From the NCBI RefSeq assembly GCF_026015985.1, contig NZ_CP110389.1:3504001-3568000 (forward strand): a stretch of DNA of 64,000 nucleotides, written 5' to 3'. Shown here piece by piece: positions 17,434 to 27,416 of the stretch. Below the pieces are notes generated by a model. That model was not told the origin of the DNA, made no database searches, and saw only the letters and a list, made by a program, of their open reading frames with translations. How positions within the stretch are numbered: position 1 is the first letter of the stretch; each line of letters begins with the position of its first letter. The translations under genes and the position numbers were made by a program. The DNA comes from Rhodopseudomonas sp. P2A-2r. GTDB taxonomy: Bacteria; Pseudomonadota; Alphaproteobacteria; Rhizobiales; Xanthobacteraceae.

Positions 17434-18953
17434 TCAGCATGTCGCTTCCGAACTCATGGACTTGCCCACGGCAAGCTGCATCAAATTGTGTTCACAGAAT
17501 TGAGGGCGATCGAGTTCGCCGCTGATGGCGCCCTCATGCATGACCAGGATGCGGTCGCTGACGCCGATCACTTCCTCCATGTCGCTGGAAATCATCAGCA
17601 CCGCGATGCCGGCATCGGCGAGCGCGCGGATCAAGGTGTAGATCTCGCTCTTGGCGCCGACGTCGATCCCCCGCGTCGGTTCGTCGAACAGCACCACGCT
17701 CGGCGACATGGCCAGCCATTTTGCGAGCACCACCTTCTGCTGGTTGCCGCCTGAGAGGGTGCCGACCACGCTGGCGACCGAGGGCGCCCTGATGTTGAGC
17801 GCCTTCGCCTGTTGCTTCGCGGTGTCCTGCTCGCGATGGCGATTGAGCAGACAGGCCTTCGCGAAATGGTTCAGGTTCGGCAACGAGATATTGCCGGTGA
17901 TATCGTCCTCCAGGATCAGGCCGGCCTGCTTGCGATCCTCGGGGACGAGGTAGATGCCATGCGCGATGGCATCGCGCGGCGATGCGACGTTCAATGGCCG
18001 GCCGGAGATTTCGATCGTCCCGCCGAGCGGCCGGTCGATGCCGAAGATGGTGCGCGCAAGTTCGGTGCGGCCGGAGCCGACCAGTCCCGCCAAGCCGACG
18101 ATCTCGCCACGGCGCAGCGAAAATTGACGGCGCAGCCGGGCCAGGTGGTGGTGCGCATGTTCTGGACCACAAGGATCTCGTCGCCGCGGGCGGATTTCGG
18201 CGGCGTGTATAGCGCCCTGAGGTCGCGGCCGATCATCAGACGGATCATGCGGTCGTGGTCGATCTCCGTCTTCTGCAGCGTCCCCACCACTTTGCCGTCG
18301 CGCAGCGCGACGACGCGGTCGGCGCATTGCTCGATCTCGTGCAGGCGATGGGTGATGAAAATGACGCTGACGCCTGCGGTCTTCAGTTCGCCGACGATCG
18401 CCAGCAGGCGGTTTGTTTCGGTCAGGGTCAGGCTGGACGTCGGTTCGTCCATGATGACGACCTGCGCACCCAGCGAGAGCGCCTTGGCGATTTCGACCAG
18501 CTGGCGCTGTGCGAGCGAAAGCTCCGAAACCGGCGTGTCGGGCCTGAAATCCGCGCCGAGCCGGTCGAGCAGGGGTTTTGTGCGCGCCACCATCGTCTTG
18601 GTATCGACCAGCTGTAGCGGCCCGAACGACAGCGGCTCGCGGCCGAAGAACACGTTGGCAGCGACATCGAGATTATCGAACAGGTTGAGTTCCTGGTGGA
18701 CGAAGGCGATGCCATTGTCGATCGCCTCGCGCACGGTGAGCCGGTCGTAGGGCTGGCCGCGCAGCTTGATCTGTCCCGCGCTGGGCTCGGTGACGCCCCC
18801 CAGGATCCGCATCAGCGTGCTCTTGCCGGCGCCGTTCTCCCCGATTAGCCCGACCACCTCGCCCGCCGCCACAGACAGGCTGACCTCGGCGAGCGCCTTC
18901 ACGCCGGGATAGGATTTGCTGATGCCGATCAGTTCGAGGATGGGTTGCTGCAT
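17434..18953 (-). pseudogene. Sugar ABC transporter ATP-binding protein (RbsA-like), frameshifted
   Basis: Two ATPase domains in two frames. The first frame (from ATG 18953) has Walker A GENGAGKST, signature-like LSLAQRQ and Walker B VVIMDEPTSSL. After DEILVVQNM and AVNF it runs off into an unrelated frame. The second domain (GEIVGLAGLVGSGRTEL, signature LSGGNQQK, Walker B VVLFDEPTRGID) continues in the next frame to 17434. One added base in the run at 18120-18123 joins them into a normal 506-residue protein. Either the gene is newly inactivated or the base is a sequencing loss; the rest of the sequence is undamaged, which favours the latter. Confidence 0.85.
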
Positions 18954-19061
18954 GCCTCATTGCCTGCGCGTGGCCGCGCCGTATCCGCATCGTGGATAGG
19001 AAGTTGCGAAGAAGGGATGGCGAACGGCGACCGCCGGCAGACCCGCGGCCGCCGCATCGCG

Positions 19062-20012
19062 CTATTTGCCCTGACGCTGCTTGAGCTCGGCCCAGAAGGC
19101 ATCGACGTTCGACGCTTCGATGATCTTGGTTGGGATGATGATCAGCTTGTTGGCCGGGATGAAGGATTTGTCGCCTTCGAGATATTTGGCCATGTCCTTC
19201 ATGCCCTGATAGCCCCACTCATAGGGCTGCTGCACCACGGTGCCGGCGATGGTGCCTTCCTTGACGCCGCCCAGGGTGATCGGATCTTCGTCGAAGCCAA
19301 TGATGGTGACCTGCTTGAGCTTGCCGGCATCCTTGAGCGCCTCGTAGATCCGCGGCGTGTTGTACGAATAGAAGCCGATCATGCAGTTGATGTCGGGATT
19401 GGCGGTCAGGGTGTCTTCGACGTTGCGTTTGGCGCGGGTCTGGTCGATGTCATCGCCGCGCACGTCGACCAGCGTCACCTTGGATCCCTTGATGGTGTCC
19501 TTGACGCCCTGGATGCGCTCCTTGGCGTTGTCGGCGCCGAGCAGGCCGACAAAGCCCATGCACTTGCCGCCGTTCGGCAGCGCCTTCAGCACCAGCTGAC
19601 CGGCCTGCTTGCCGGCGTCGGTGTTGCTGGAGCCGATATAGGCGACACGCTTGGTCTCCGGCGCGTCGCTGTCGGTGGTGAAGAGGGCAACCTGGCCGCC
19701 AATGCGGTTGAGGGCTTCGCTCGAGGTCTTGGGGTCGGCCGAACTGACCATGATGCCGGCCACACCGGCCGCGACCAGATCGTCCATCAGCCTGATCTGG
19801 ATCGCCGCCGAGGCCTGTTCGGGATATTTGAATGTCAGGGTGTAATTCGGCAGTTCGCCCTGGGCCTTCTTGACGCCAGCTTCCGCGGCTTTCCAGAAAT
19901 CAGAGGCGCCGTTGACCACGAAGGCCAGCGTCTTCTTGTCCGCGGCCTGTGCTCCGCTGACACTTGCCAGGGCGAAAATCGCAGCTGTACCAGCCAGTAA
20001 GATCCGGTTCAT
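19062..20012 (-). CDS. Sugar ABC transporter periplasmic substrate-binding protein
   Basis: 316 residues from the ATG at 20012, preceded by GGGAG at a good distance. The signal peptide ends at SGAQA (residue 23). The mature protein starts KKTLAFVVNGASDFWKAAE, typical of periplasmic binding protein type 1 (ribose/galactose class), with the second lobe at VTIIGFDEDP. It delivers a sugar to the ATPase/permease pair encoded downstream (108-base gap to the ATPase gene). The ligand cannot be read from the sequence. It is the first gene of a probable operon that runs through to the SDR genes. Confidence 0.9.
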   Translation of the reverse strand: MNRILLAGTAAIFALASVSGAQAADKKTLAFVVNGASDFWKAAEAGVKKAQGELPNYTLTFKYPEQASAAIQIRLMDDLVAAGVAGIMVSSADPKTSSEALNRIGGQVALFTTDSDAPETKRVAYIGSSNTDAGKQAGQLVLKALPNGGKCMGFVGLLGADNAKERIQGVKDTIKGSKVTLVDVRGDDIDQTRAKRNVEDTLTANPDINCMIGFYSYNTPRIYEALKDAGKLKQVTIIGFDEDPITLGGVKEGTIAGTVVQQPYEWGYQGMKDMAKYLEGDKSFIPANKLIIIPTKIIEASNVDAFWAELKQRQGK

Positions 20013-20372
20013 GTCTCGCTCTCCCTTGCCGTTTTTTGACGATTGAGTAGCTGCTTGCGGCCACTTCGACGTGCAGCTTATCGGGTTTGCATCTGCTGTC
20101 CATCGTAATGAGGCGCGCACCTCAAATTTTGCGGTGCGACCAGGGATCTGCGGGGGCTTCCGGATGTTGGAAATAGGGACGCTTGAGGCGCCTTGCGCCG
20201 CAAAGGCGCCAACAGGTGTTGGTCGCCGGTTCGCCCGCCAGGCGGCCAGTCGCGCAAAGGGCTGGTCAGGAGCGGGCGCGAAAGGTCGGAAAGACAGGCA
20301 CGGCAGCGTGAACGCGTGAAGGGTGGGTGCGGCGCAAGGCGCTTTACCTACCCACTGAGAGGCTGCGCTCCG
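20013..20372. other. Intergenic region with small palindromes, no gene seen
   Basis: 360 bases. It holds the hairpin GGCGCCTTGCGCCGCAAAGG... (20187-20210) and a degenerate relative, GTGGGTGCGGCGCAAGGCGC (about 20322-20341). The promoter of the sugar transporter operon should lie between 20013 and about 20110, where the sequence is less GC-rich; no operator could be identified. Short open frames here show no family similarity. Confidence 0.5.
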
Positions 20373-22418
20373 CTAAACGTCCAGCAGATCCTCGTCCGCG
20401 AATTCCGCCTTGTCGGAGATGAAGGCGAAGCGGGCGTCGGCCTTGGTGCCCATCAGGCGCTCCACGGAGTCGGCGGTGTCTTCGCGGTCGATGTCCGCCA
20501 GGTTGACGCGGAGCAGGGTGCGCTTCGCGGGATCCATGGTGGTCTCCTTGAGCTGCGCCGGCATCATCTCGCCAAGGCCTTTGAAGCGGCCGATATCGAC
20601 CTTGGCGTTGGCGTTGAACTCGCTCTTCAGCAGCGCGTCGCGATGCGCCTCGTCGCGGGCGTACACGGTCTTGCTGCCGTGAGTCATGCGGTAGAGCAGG
20701 GGCACAGCGAGGTACAGATGGCCCTCGTCGATCAGCTTCGGCGTCTGCCGATAGAAGAAGGTGATCAGCAATGAGGCGATATGTGCGCCGTCGACGTCGG
20801 CGTCGGTCATGATGATCACGCGGGAATAGCGCAGATCCTCTTCACGATAATTGACGCCTGTGCCGCAGCCGATCGCCTGCAGGAGGTCGGAGATCTGCGC
20901 GTTGGCGGTGATCTTGTCCTTGGTGGCCGAGGCCACGTTGAGGATTTTTCCACGCAACGGCAGGATGGCCTGGGTCTTGCGGTCGCGCGCCTGCTTGGCG
21001 CTGCCGCCGGCCGAGTCGCCCTCGACCAGGAACAGTTCCGAGCCTTCAGTGGCGGTGTTGGTGCAGTCGGACAGCTTGCCCGGCAGCCGCAGCTTCTTCA
21101 CCGCAGTCTTGCGCGAGGTTTCCTTTTCGGCGCGGCGGCGCAGCCGCTCGTCGGCGCGCTCGAGCACGAATTCCAGCAGCTTGTTGGCCTGGACGGGATT
21201 GCCGGACAGCCAGTGATCGAACGGGTCTTTGATGGCTTGTTCGACGATTTTCTGGGCCTCGGCGGTTGCGAGGCGGTCCTTGGTCTGGCCCTGGAATTCC
21301 GGCTCGCGCACGAACACCGACAGCATCACGGCGGCGCCGACCATGACGTCTTCCGAGGTGATGGTGGCGGCGCGCTTGCTCTGGCCGGCACGTTCGGCGT
21401 GGTCCTTGAGGCCGCGCAGCATGGCGCTGCGCATGCCGGCCTCATGGGTGCCGCCGTCGGGGGTCGGCACGGTGTTGGTGTAGGACGACATGAAGCCGTC
21501 GGCGTCGGCGGTCCAGGCCACCGCCCATTCGCAGGCGCCGTGGGCACCGTTGCGGCCGGACTTGCCGGAGAATATCTCCGGATGCACCAGGGTGTCGGCA
21601 TGGATAGCGGCTGCCAGATAGTCCTTGAGGCCGCCGGGGAAGTGGAACTCGTCCTCGGACGGCACGCCCTCGATGCCCTTCAGCAGTTCGGGATCACATT
21701 TCCACCGGATCTTCACGCCGCCGAACAGGTAGGCTTTCGAGCGCGCCATCTTGAACAGACGCTGCGGCTTGAATGCCGCCTTGGCGCCGAAGATGTCGGT
21801 ATCCGGCTTGAAACGGATGGTGGTGCCGCGGCGGTTGTGGACCTTGCCGAGGTCCTCGAGCTTGCCCTGCGGAATGCCGCGGGCAAAGGTCATCTTGTAG
21901 AGCTGCTGGTTACGGGCGACCTCGACCTCGAGCAGGGAGGACAGCGCGTTGACCACGGACACGCCGACGCCGTGCAGGCCGCCGGAGGTCTCGTAGACCT
22001 TGGAGTCGAACTTGCCGCCGGCATGCAGCGTGCACATGATGACTTCGAGCGCCGACTTCTTCGGGAACTTGGGATGCGGGTCGACCGGGATGCCGCGGCC
22101 GTTGTCCATCACCGTAAGAAAGCCGTCCGCGCTCAGCGAGACCTCGATGAAGGAGGCGTGCCCGGCCAGCGCCTCGTCCATGGAGTTGTCGATCACCTCG
22201 GCGAACAGATGGTGCAGCGCCTTCTCGTCGGTGCCGCCGATATACATGCCAGGCCGGCGCCGCACCGGTTCCAGGCCTTCCAGCACCTCGATGTCGGCAG
22301 CGGTGTAGCCATCCTCGGCGGTCGCAGCGCGGGAGGGCGCCTTCGAAGCGGTGGCTGCCTTCGGCGCGGCGCCCTGAAACAGATCGTCTTTAGCGTTTGA
22401 TTTCAATGGCTTCGTCAT
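20373..22418 (-). CDS. parE: DNA topoisomerase IV subunit B
   Basis: 681 residues. GHKL ATPase domain: EVIDNSMDEA (catalytic Glu, Mg site), DNGRGIP, and GGLHGVGVSVVNALS (ATP lid). The transducer domain follows, then the TOPRIM domain with EGDSAGGSA and MTDADVDGAHI, and the C-terminal IGRFKGLGEM signature of type IIA enzymes. ParE pairs with ParC to decatenate daughter chromosomes. The residues 1-40 extension (Ala/Lys-rich) is common in this group. GyrB is excluded by its shorter length and the ParE-type IPVDPHPK segment. Confidence 0.95.
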   Translation of the reverse strand: MTKPLKSNAKDDLFQGAAPKAATASKAPSRAATAEDGYTAADIEVLEGLEPVRRRPGMYIGGTDEKALHHLFAEVIDNSMDEALAGHASFIEVSLSADGFLTVMDNGRGIPVDPHPKFPKKSALEVIMCTLHAGGKFDSKVYETSGGLHGVGVSVVNALSSLLEVEVARNQQLYKMTFARGIPQGKLEDLGKVHNRRGTTIRFKPDTDIFGAKAAFKPQRLFKMARSKAYLFGGVKIRWKCDPELLKGIEGVPSEDEFHFPGGLKDYLAAAIHADTLVHPEIFSGKSGRNGAHGACEWAVAWTADADGFMSSYTNTVPTPDGGTHEAGMRSAMLRGLKDHAERAGQSKRAATITSEDVMVGAAVMLSVFVREPEFQGQTKDRLATAEAQKIVEQAIKDPFDHWLSGNPVQANKLLEFVLERADERLRRRAEKETSRKTAVKKLRLPGKLSDCTNTATEGSELFLVEGDSAGGSAKQARDRKTQAILPLRGKILNVASATKDKITANAQISDLLQAIGCGTGVNYREEDLRYSRVIIMTDADVDGAHIASLLITFFYRQTPKLIDEGHLYLAVPLLYRMTHGSKTVYARDEAHRDALLKSEFNANAKVDIGRFKGLGEMMPAQLKETTMDPAKRTLLRVNLADIDREDTADSVERLMGTKADARFAFISDKAEFADEDLLDV

Positions 22419-22640
22419 GGGTCTTTATGTGTTGCGCGCAGCGGCGGCGAATCGGTTTCCCTGACTATGCCACGGTTACGTTGGCAATGTGATCGGGGCC
22501 CTCGAGAGATGGCGGGTGTCGTGCCCGTAGCATGACCAGGGCGGTCAACGCCACCGCCCGCCGCCGCGCCGGCCTGCAGCGATCGCATGGACAATCGATG
22601 GCGGCCTGGTTATCGCTTCCCCATAATACCTCAGACCGGC

Positions 22641-23093
22641 ATGGCCCTCATGATCCGCACCCGTCTCGTAACGTCAGAAGACCGGCTGGCGGTGCAGGAA
22701 CTGCTCGGTCAACTCGGCTACGACTTCAGCGCCGAGGATGTGCAGGCCCGCCTGAATCTGCTTGCCGCCTCAGGCACGGATCCGGTTCTTGTCGCGACCC
22801 GGCACGACGAGGTTGTCGGACTGATCGCTTTGCAATTCTCCGCCATGCTCCACCTCCGCGAACCCGTGGCACGGATAACCGCGCTGGTGGTGCGTGATGG
22901 GGGACGGGGAGGCGGAATCGGTCGGGCATTGATCGATGCCGGCGATTTCCTCGCACGGCAGGCGGGTTGCAGCGTTCTGGAACTGACCACCGCCGTGACC
23001 AGAACAGAGGCGCATGTCTTCTACCGAAAGCTGGGTTTCATAAACTCTTCCCTCCGCTTCAGCCGAGCGATCCAAGAGGCTGTCGTCCCGTGA
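22641..23093 (+). CDS. GNAT-family N-acetyltransferase
   Basis: 150 residues from the ATG at 22641 (MALMIRTRLVT); an upstream in-frame ATG at 22587 adds 18 residues without similarity. The acetyl-CoA binding motif A is visible as VVRDGGRGGGIGRALI (a Q/RxxGxG/A variant), followed by the C-terminal ATVTRTEAHVFYRKLGF-like segment (THRTEAHxFYxKxGF is usual). The substrate is unknown. Divergent from parE. Confidence 0.85.
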   Translation: MALMIRTRLVTSEDRLAVQELLGQLGYDFSAEDVQARLNLLAASGTDPVLVATRHDEVVGLIALQFSAMLHLREPVARITALVVRDGGRGGGIGRALIDAGDFLARQAGCSVLELTTAVTRTEAHVFYRKLGFINSSLRFSRAIQEAVVP

Positions 23094-23114
23094 GTTTTGC
23101 CGGGTCGATTTGGG

Positions 23115-23528
23115 TTATGCCGCGCTGACCCTGGCGGTCCGGCCGGTGACTTCCATGACCCGCTTACGTTCGGCCCGGAACACCACCACGGCAAACAGCG
23201 CCATGGCGGTGAGTACGATCAGGGCGCCGACGATCGCCACCGGCTCCCAGGCGTGGCTGGCGCCGATGGCCAGGGCAATGCCGGCGGGGAACAGGATGCC
23301 GCCGATGATGTGCAGCCAGCCCTGGACCCGGGCGAGGGTGGTCTGACCGACCGCCGGGAATAGCCGGTAATACAGGCCGACCAGGAACAGCAGCACGCCG
23401 CCGACCAGGTTGAGATGCGCATGGGCCGGGCCGAGCAGGAAATTCTGCTGGATTCCCATCACGATGCCGGCCAGCATGCCGACCAGCAACAGCACCGCGC
23501 TCACGCGCATCATCAGCGATCCGATCAT
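23115..23528 (-). CDS. Four-helix membrane protein with AHAHLN motif, unknown
   Basis: 137 residues from the ATG at 23528 (the frame is open further, without membrane character). Four hydrophobic helices. Helix 2 begins GPAHAHLNLVGG, a histidine pattern that resembles the haem-ligand helix of haem-copper oxidase subunit I and is found in a family of short oxidase-like membrane proteins. Whether it binds haem is not known. It converges with the acetyltransferase gene and is divergent from the DedA-like gene. Confidence 0.65.
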   Translation of the reverse strand: MIGSLMMRVSAVLLLVGMLAGIVMGIQQNFLLGPAHAHLNLVGGVLLFLVGLYYRLFPAVGQTTLARVQGWLHIIGGILFPAGIALAIGASHAWEPVAIVGALIVLTAMALFAVVVFRAERKRVMEVTGRTARVSAA

Positions 23529-23698
23529 CACTTTCCTCTTGTTCGCTTCTGGAGAGATGAAGGTCAGCGCCCGATCGCTATTCGTGTTGTGACTTGCTGT
23601 GATCGGGGCAGCCGGTCTACCTGTCCTGAGACGCAGGCGGGGCAAATAGGTTCAGCGGTACCGCCGAAATTTCGGCGCCGCGGAAGGAACATCACGGC

Positions 23699-24229
23699 AT
23701 GGACGGCATGGTGCACGGTCTGATCGAATTCGTGCGCCTGCATCAAGCCTGGGCTGCGCCGCTGGTGCTGGTGCTGGCGTTCGGCGAGTCGCTGGCGTTC
23801 GTTTCGCTGCTGATCCCGGCCTGGGGGGCGCTGGTAGCAATCGGCGCACTGATCGGGGTCAGCGGTATCAGCTTCTGGCCGGTGTGGATTGCCGGCGGCG
23901 TTGGCGCGGCGTTGGGCGACTGGCTGTCGTATTGGTTCGGCTTCAAATACAAGCATCAGGTCGCCCGGATATGGCCACTGTCGCGCTATCCCGACATCCT
24001 GTTGCGCGGCGAAGCCTTCGTGCAGAACTGGGGCGTGCCGAGCATTTTCATCGGCCGGTTCTTCGGCCCGCTGCGTGCCTCGGTGCCGCTGGCCGCCGGC
24101 ATTTTCGAGATGCCGTACTGGCGGTTCCAGATCGCGAATTTCGTCTCGGCGCTGGTGTGGTCGGCCGTGCTGTTGCTGTTCGGCGACGTGATTTCGCTGA
24201 TCGCGCAATGGATCTGGCGAACGGTCTGA
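23699..24229 (+). CDS. DedA-family membrane protein
   Basis: 176 residues. Matches the DedA/SNARE-associated (VTT) domain: an N-terminal re-entrant segment with the conserved Glu (AFGESLAFVSLLIPA), GDWLSYWFGFKYKH, and the signature GRFFGPLRASVPLAAG with its essential arginines. Members recycle undecaprenyl phosphate or flip phospholipids at the inner membrane. The start at 23699 fits the family length. Confidence 0.9.
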   Translation: MDGMVHGLIEFVRLHQAWAAPLVLVLAFGESLAFVSLLIPAWGALVAIGALIGVSGISFWPVWIAGGVGAALGDWLSYWFGFKYKHQVARIWPLSRYPDILLRGEAFVQNWGVPSIFIGRFFGPLRASVPLAAGIFEMPYWRFQIANFVSALVWSAVLLLFGDVISLIAQWIWRTV

Positions 24230-24379
24230 GGCCTGCGACCTTTTGATCCGGAATAAACTGGGGAGGCGGGGGTTGACCGGCGGACGGAGCAACTGCTCGT
24301 GTGCCCGCGAGATACCGAACGTCACCAAGACGACCCGCAATGCGCGGGGCGATATCCAAGACCAGATGGAGACTGCACG

Positions 24380-25368
24380 ATGAATCTGTCACGCCGCCAG
24401 GCCCTCGCCGGAGCCGCCGCTTTCGCTGCAGCGCCGCTGTTCGCCGCCAAGACCGCACGCGCCGCCGCACCGCTCGCCGACAAGCAGGCGCCCAGCTTCT
24501 ACCGCTACAATGTCGGCGACGCCCAGGTGAATGCCATCTCCGACGGCGCCAACACGTTTCCGCTGCCCGACACGCTGGTGCTGAACGCCAAGAAGGACGA
24601 GGTCAACGCCGCGCTCGAGAAGGCCTTCATGCCCAAGGACAAGATGACCATCCATTTTGCCCCGCTGGTGATCAATACCGGCGGCAAGCTGGTGGTGATC
24701 GACACCGGCAACGGGCCGGGCGCCTTCGCCGCCAGCAAGGGCAAGGTCGGGCAGTTCGCCACCAACATGGCCGCCGGGGGATCGATCCCAAGGCCGTCGA
24801 CATGGTGGTGATCTCGCATTTCCACGGCGACCATGTGAACGGCCTGCTCGCGGCCGACGGCTCGCTGGCCTTCCCCAATGCGGAAGTGCTCGTGCCGGCA
24901 GCCGAATGGAAATACTGGATGGACGACGGCGAGATGAGCAAGGCTGCCAGCGAGCGCATGAAGGGGCTGTTCGTCAGCAACCGCAAGGTGTTCGTCGACG
25001 GGCTGAAGAAGAAGGTCACGCCCTATGAGTGGGGCAAGGACGTCGTGCCGGGCCTGCTGGCGGTCGAGTCGGTCGGCCACACTCCGGGCCACACCTCCTA
25101 TGTGCTGTCGTCGGGCTCGGACAAGCTGTTCATCCAGTCCGACGTCACCAACCATCCGTCGCTGTTTGTCACCAATCCGGGCTGGCACCTGATGTTCGAC
25201 CAGGATCCGGCGCAGGCGGAAACCACGCGGCGCAAGGTCTACGACATGCTGGTGGCCGACCGCATGCGGGTGCAGGGCTTCCATTACCCGTTCCCGGCCA
25301 ACGGCTTTGTCGAGAAAGACGGCAACGGCTACCGGCTGGTGCCGGCGCCGTGGAGCCCCGCGATCTGA
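24380..25368 (+). pseudogene. Tat-exported metallo-beta-lactamase-fold hydrolase, frameshifted
   Basis: Begins at ATG 24380 with a twin-arginine signal (NLSRRQALAGAAAF, cleavage near TARAAA). The first frame runs through VIDTGNGPGAF to NMAAGG and then leaves the family. The second frame resumes with IDPKAVDMVVISHFHGDHVNG (metal-binding HxHxDH), GHTPGHTSY and a final His in GFHYPFP. One more G in the run of five at 24776-24780 restores a continuous protein of 329 residues. All metal ligands are intact, so a sequencing loss is as likely as recent inactivation. A periplasmic hydrolase; substrate unknown. Confidence 0.85.
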
Positions 25369-25576
25369 TCGCCTTGACGAAATATGGGCGCGGCCTTATG
25401 ACCGCGCCCATGATCAACGCTGCTACCAGCAACATCGCCCGTCGCCGCCGCATTCCCGCGGCAGGTGCAGGCGTTCGCGTTTAGATCGTCCCACTGCCGC
25501 CGGATCCGGTCCGCGGCAGCTTGCTTCCAAACAACGCGACCTGATCCGACGGCCCCTTACCCAGCAGGAGCTCGCA

Positions 25577-26260
25577 ATGTACACGCCACCGCCATTCAAG
25601 CCCGACCGCGCCGCCGCTCTGGCGTTCGCGGAAGCGCGCGGCTTCGGTACCGTCTGTGCGTGGGACGGCCGCAAGCCGGTGGCTTCAGCGCTGCCGTTCT
25701 GCGTCGACTACGCCGCGGACGGCACGCCGCTTCTGGCGTTTCACATGGCGCGGAACAATCCGCTGCTGAAGCTGGCGGACGGCGCGTCGCCCTGGGTGAT
25801 GGCAGTGACCGGCGCCGATGCCTATGTCTCCGCCGACTGGTATGCGTCGCCGGACCAGGTGCCGACCTGGCTGTATCAGGCGGCGCATCTGACGGGGCCG
25901 GTGCGGGTCATGTCAGACGACGAACTTGGCCCGCACCTTGACGCGCTCAGCGGCAAATTCGAGAACTGGCTGTTGCCGAAGCCACCGTGGACGTCGGCGA
26001 AGATGACGGCCGGGCGGTTCGAGGCCATGAAGAAGGCGATTGTCGGCGTGGTGATGGCGGTGGACGAGGTCGAAGGCAGCTTCAAGCTCAACCAGCACAA
26101 GACCGACGTCGATTACGCGGCGGTGGCCGGCGCGCTGGCAGCGCAGCCGGATTCTGCAGCAAGGGGGCTGGCGGCCAAGATGCGTTCGCTGCGGCCGCAA
26201 CTGTTCGCGAATGAACTGACACAGATGAATGATATGACGACGCCCGAAGGGATCATGTGA
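25577..26260 (+). CDS. PaiB-like FMN-binding split-barrel protein
   Basis: 227 residues from the ATG at 25577 after AGCAGGAG. It matches the FMN-binding negative transcriptional regulator (PaiB) family: [11 protein letters not shown] at the start, [19 protein letters not shown], then the [11 protein letters not shown] and SFKLNQHKT blocks near the C-terminus. The fold is a flavin-binding split barrel; a true regulatory role is proven only in Bacillus. Its stop overlaps the start of argC (TGATG), so the two are probably translationally coupled. Confidence 0.85.
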   Translation: MYTPPPFKPDRAAALAFAEARGFGTVCAWDGRKPVASALPFCVDYAADGTPLLAFHMARNNPLLKLADGASPWVMAVTGADAYVSADWYASPDQVPTWLYQAAHLTGPVRVMSDDELGPHLDALSGKFENWLLPKPPWTSAKMTAGRFEAMKKAIVGVVMAVDEVEGSFKLNQHKTDVDYAAVAGALAAQPDSAARGLAAKMRSLRPQLFANELTQMNDMTTPEGIM

Positions 26261-27237
26261 TGAGCAGCACCATGTTGAAGGACGCAACCTCCGGCGCCAG
26301 CGCCGCGACGACGCCATCGGTCTTCGTCGACGGCGGGTCGGGCACCACCGGGCTCGGCATTCGCGAGCGGCTGGCGGGACAGAGCGACGTGGCGGTGAAG
26401 ACCATCGCCGACGACAAGCGAAAGGATCCGGCTGCCAAGCGGGCGTTGATGGAGGAGGTCGATCTCGTGATCCTCTGCCTGCCCGACGACGCCGCCAAAG
26501 AGACCGTGGCACTGATCGACAGTATGGGCGCAGCGGGACCGAAGGTGCTCGATGCATCCACAGCGTATCGCGTGGCGCCGGACTGGGCCTATGGCTTCCC
26601 CGAACTGGCGCCGGACCAGGCCGACAAGATCCGCGCCGCGCGGAAAGTCTCGAATCCCGGCTGCTATCCGACCGGGGCGATCGCGCTGCTGCGGCCGCTG
26701 GTCGATGCCGGGCTGCTGCCCGCAGATTATCCCGTCACCATCAATGCTGTCAGCGGCTATTCCGGCGGCGGCAATGCGATGATCAAGGACTTCGAAGATG
26801 GCACCGCGCCGGCTTTCCAGCTTTACGGTCTTGGATTCGAGCACAAGCACGTGCCGGAGACGCAGCTGTATTCGCATCTGACGCGGCGGCCGATTTTCGT
26901 GCCGTCGGTCGGCAACTATCGGCAAGGCATGCTGGTCTCGATCCCGCTACACCTCGACACGCTGCCGGGCAAACCCGCCGCTGCCGATCTGCACGCCGCA
27001 TTGGCTCAACGATATGTGGGGAGCAGCTACGTCTCGGTGATGCCTTTGGATGACGTGGCTTTCAAAGCCGGAAAAATCGAGCCGGAGGCGCTGAACGAGA
27101 CCAACAGGCTCGAACTCTACGTGTTCGCCAGCGACCAGCACCGCCAGGCGGTGCTGGTGGCGCGGCTCGACAATCTCGGCAAGGGCGCATCCGGCGCGGC
27201 CGTGCAGAACATGCGGCTGATGCTCGGGCTGGACTGA
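26260..27237 (+). CDS. argC: N-acetyl-gamma-glutamyl-phosphate reductase, type 2
   Basis: 325 residues from the ATG at 26260 (a GTG at 26257 adds one residue). It reduces N-acetylglutamyl phosphate to the semialdehyde, the third step of arginine synthesis. The nucleotide-binding start [18 protein letters not shown] is the type 2 signature, and the catalytic Cys is in [10 protein letters not shown] (Cys135). About 310 residues is usual; the first 18 residues here are an extra, low-complexity extension. The overlap with the PaiB-like gene is unusual for arg genes. Confidence 0.92.
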   Translation: MSSTMLKDATSGASAATTPSVFVDGGSGTTGLGIRERLAGQSDVAVKTIADDKRKDPAAKRALMEEVDLVILCLPDDAAKETVALIDSMGAAGPKVLDASTAYRVAPDWAYGFPELAPDQADKIRAARKVSNPGCYPTGAIALLRPLVDAGLLPADYPVTINAVSGYSGGGNAMIKDFEDGTAPAFQLYGLGFEHKHVPETQLYSHLTRRPIFVPSVGNYRQGMLVSIPLHLDTLPGKPAAADLHAALAQRYVGSSYVSVMPLDDVAFKAGKIEPEALNETNRLELYVFASDQHRQAVLVARLDNLGKGASGAAVQNMRLMLGLD

Positions 27238-27248
27238 GGGCCTGCCTT

Positions 27249-27305
27249 AACCTCTCCCCGCATCTTGCGCGGGGAGAGGTCGGCGCGTAGCGCCGGGTGA
27301 GGGGC
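27249..27305. repeat. Intergenic palindrome family B, copy 1
   Basis: AACCTCTCCCCGCATCTTGC followed by GCGGGGAGAGGT and a GGTGAGGGGC end. It lies directly after argC and is mirrored by a second copy at 27417-27487, so the two face each other across 111 bases. Confidence 0.8.
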
Positions 27306-27416
27306 AGGGCACACTGCCAAGTCTCTGTATGAGCAGTCTGATCGCTCCGCCTTCAGCGTCATTCGCTTTGCGAACTCCGGCTTCGAGAGAGCGCGGGTGT
27401 TTATGCCGTCTGTCTC

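Noticed and set aside
20781..22400. A 539-codon open frame on the plus strand opposite parE
   Set aside because: It is an antisense shadow of a strongly supported gene, caused by high GC third positions; the protein has low-complexity Gly/Ala/His composition and no family motif.
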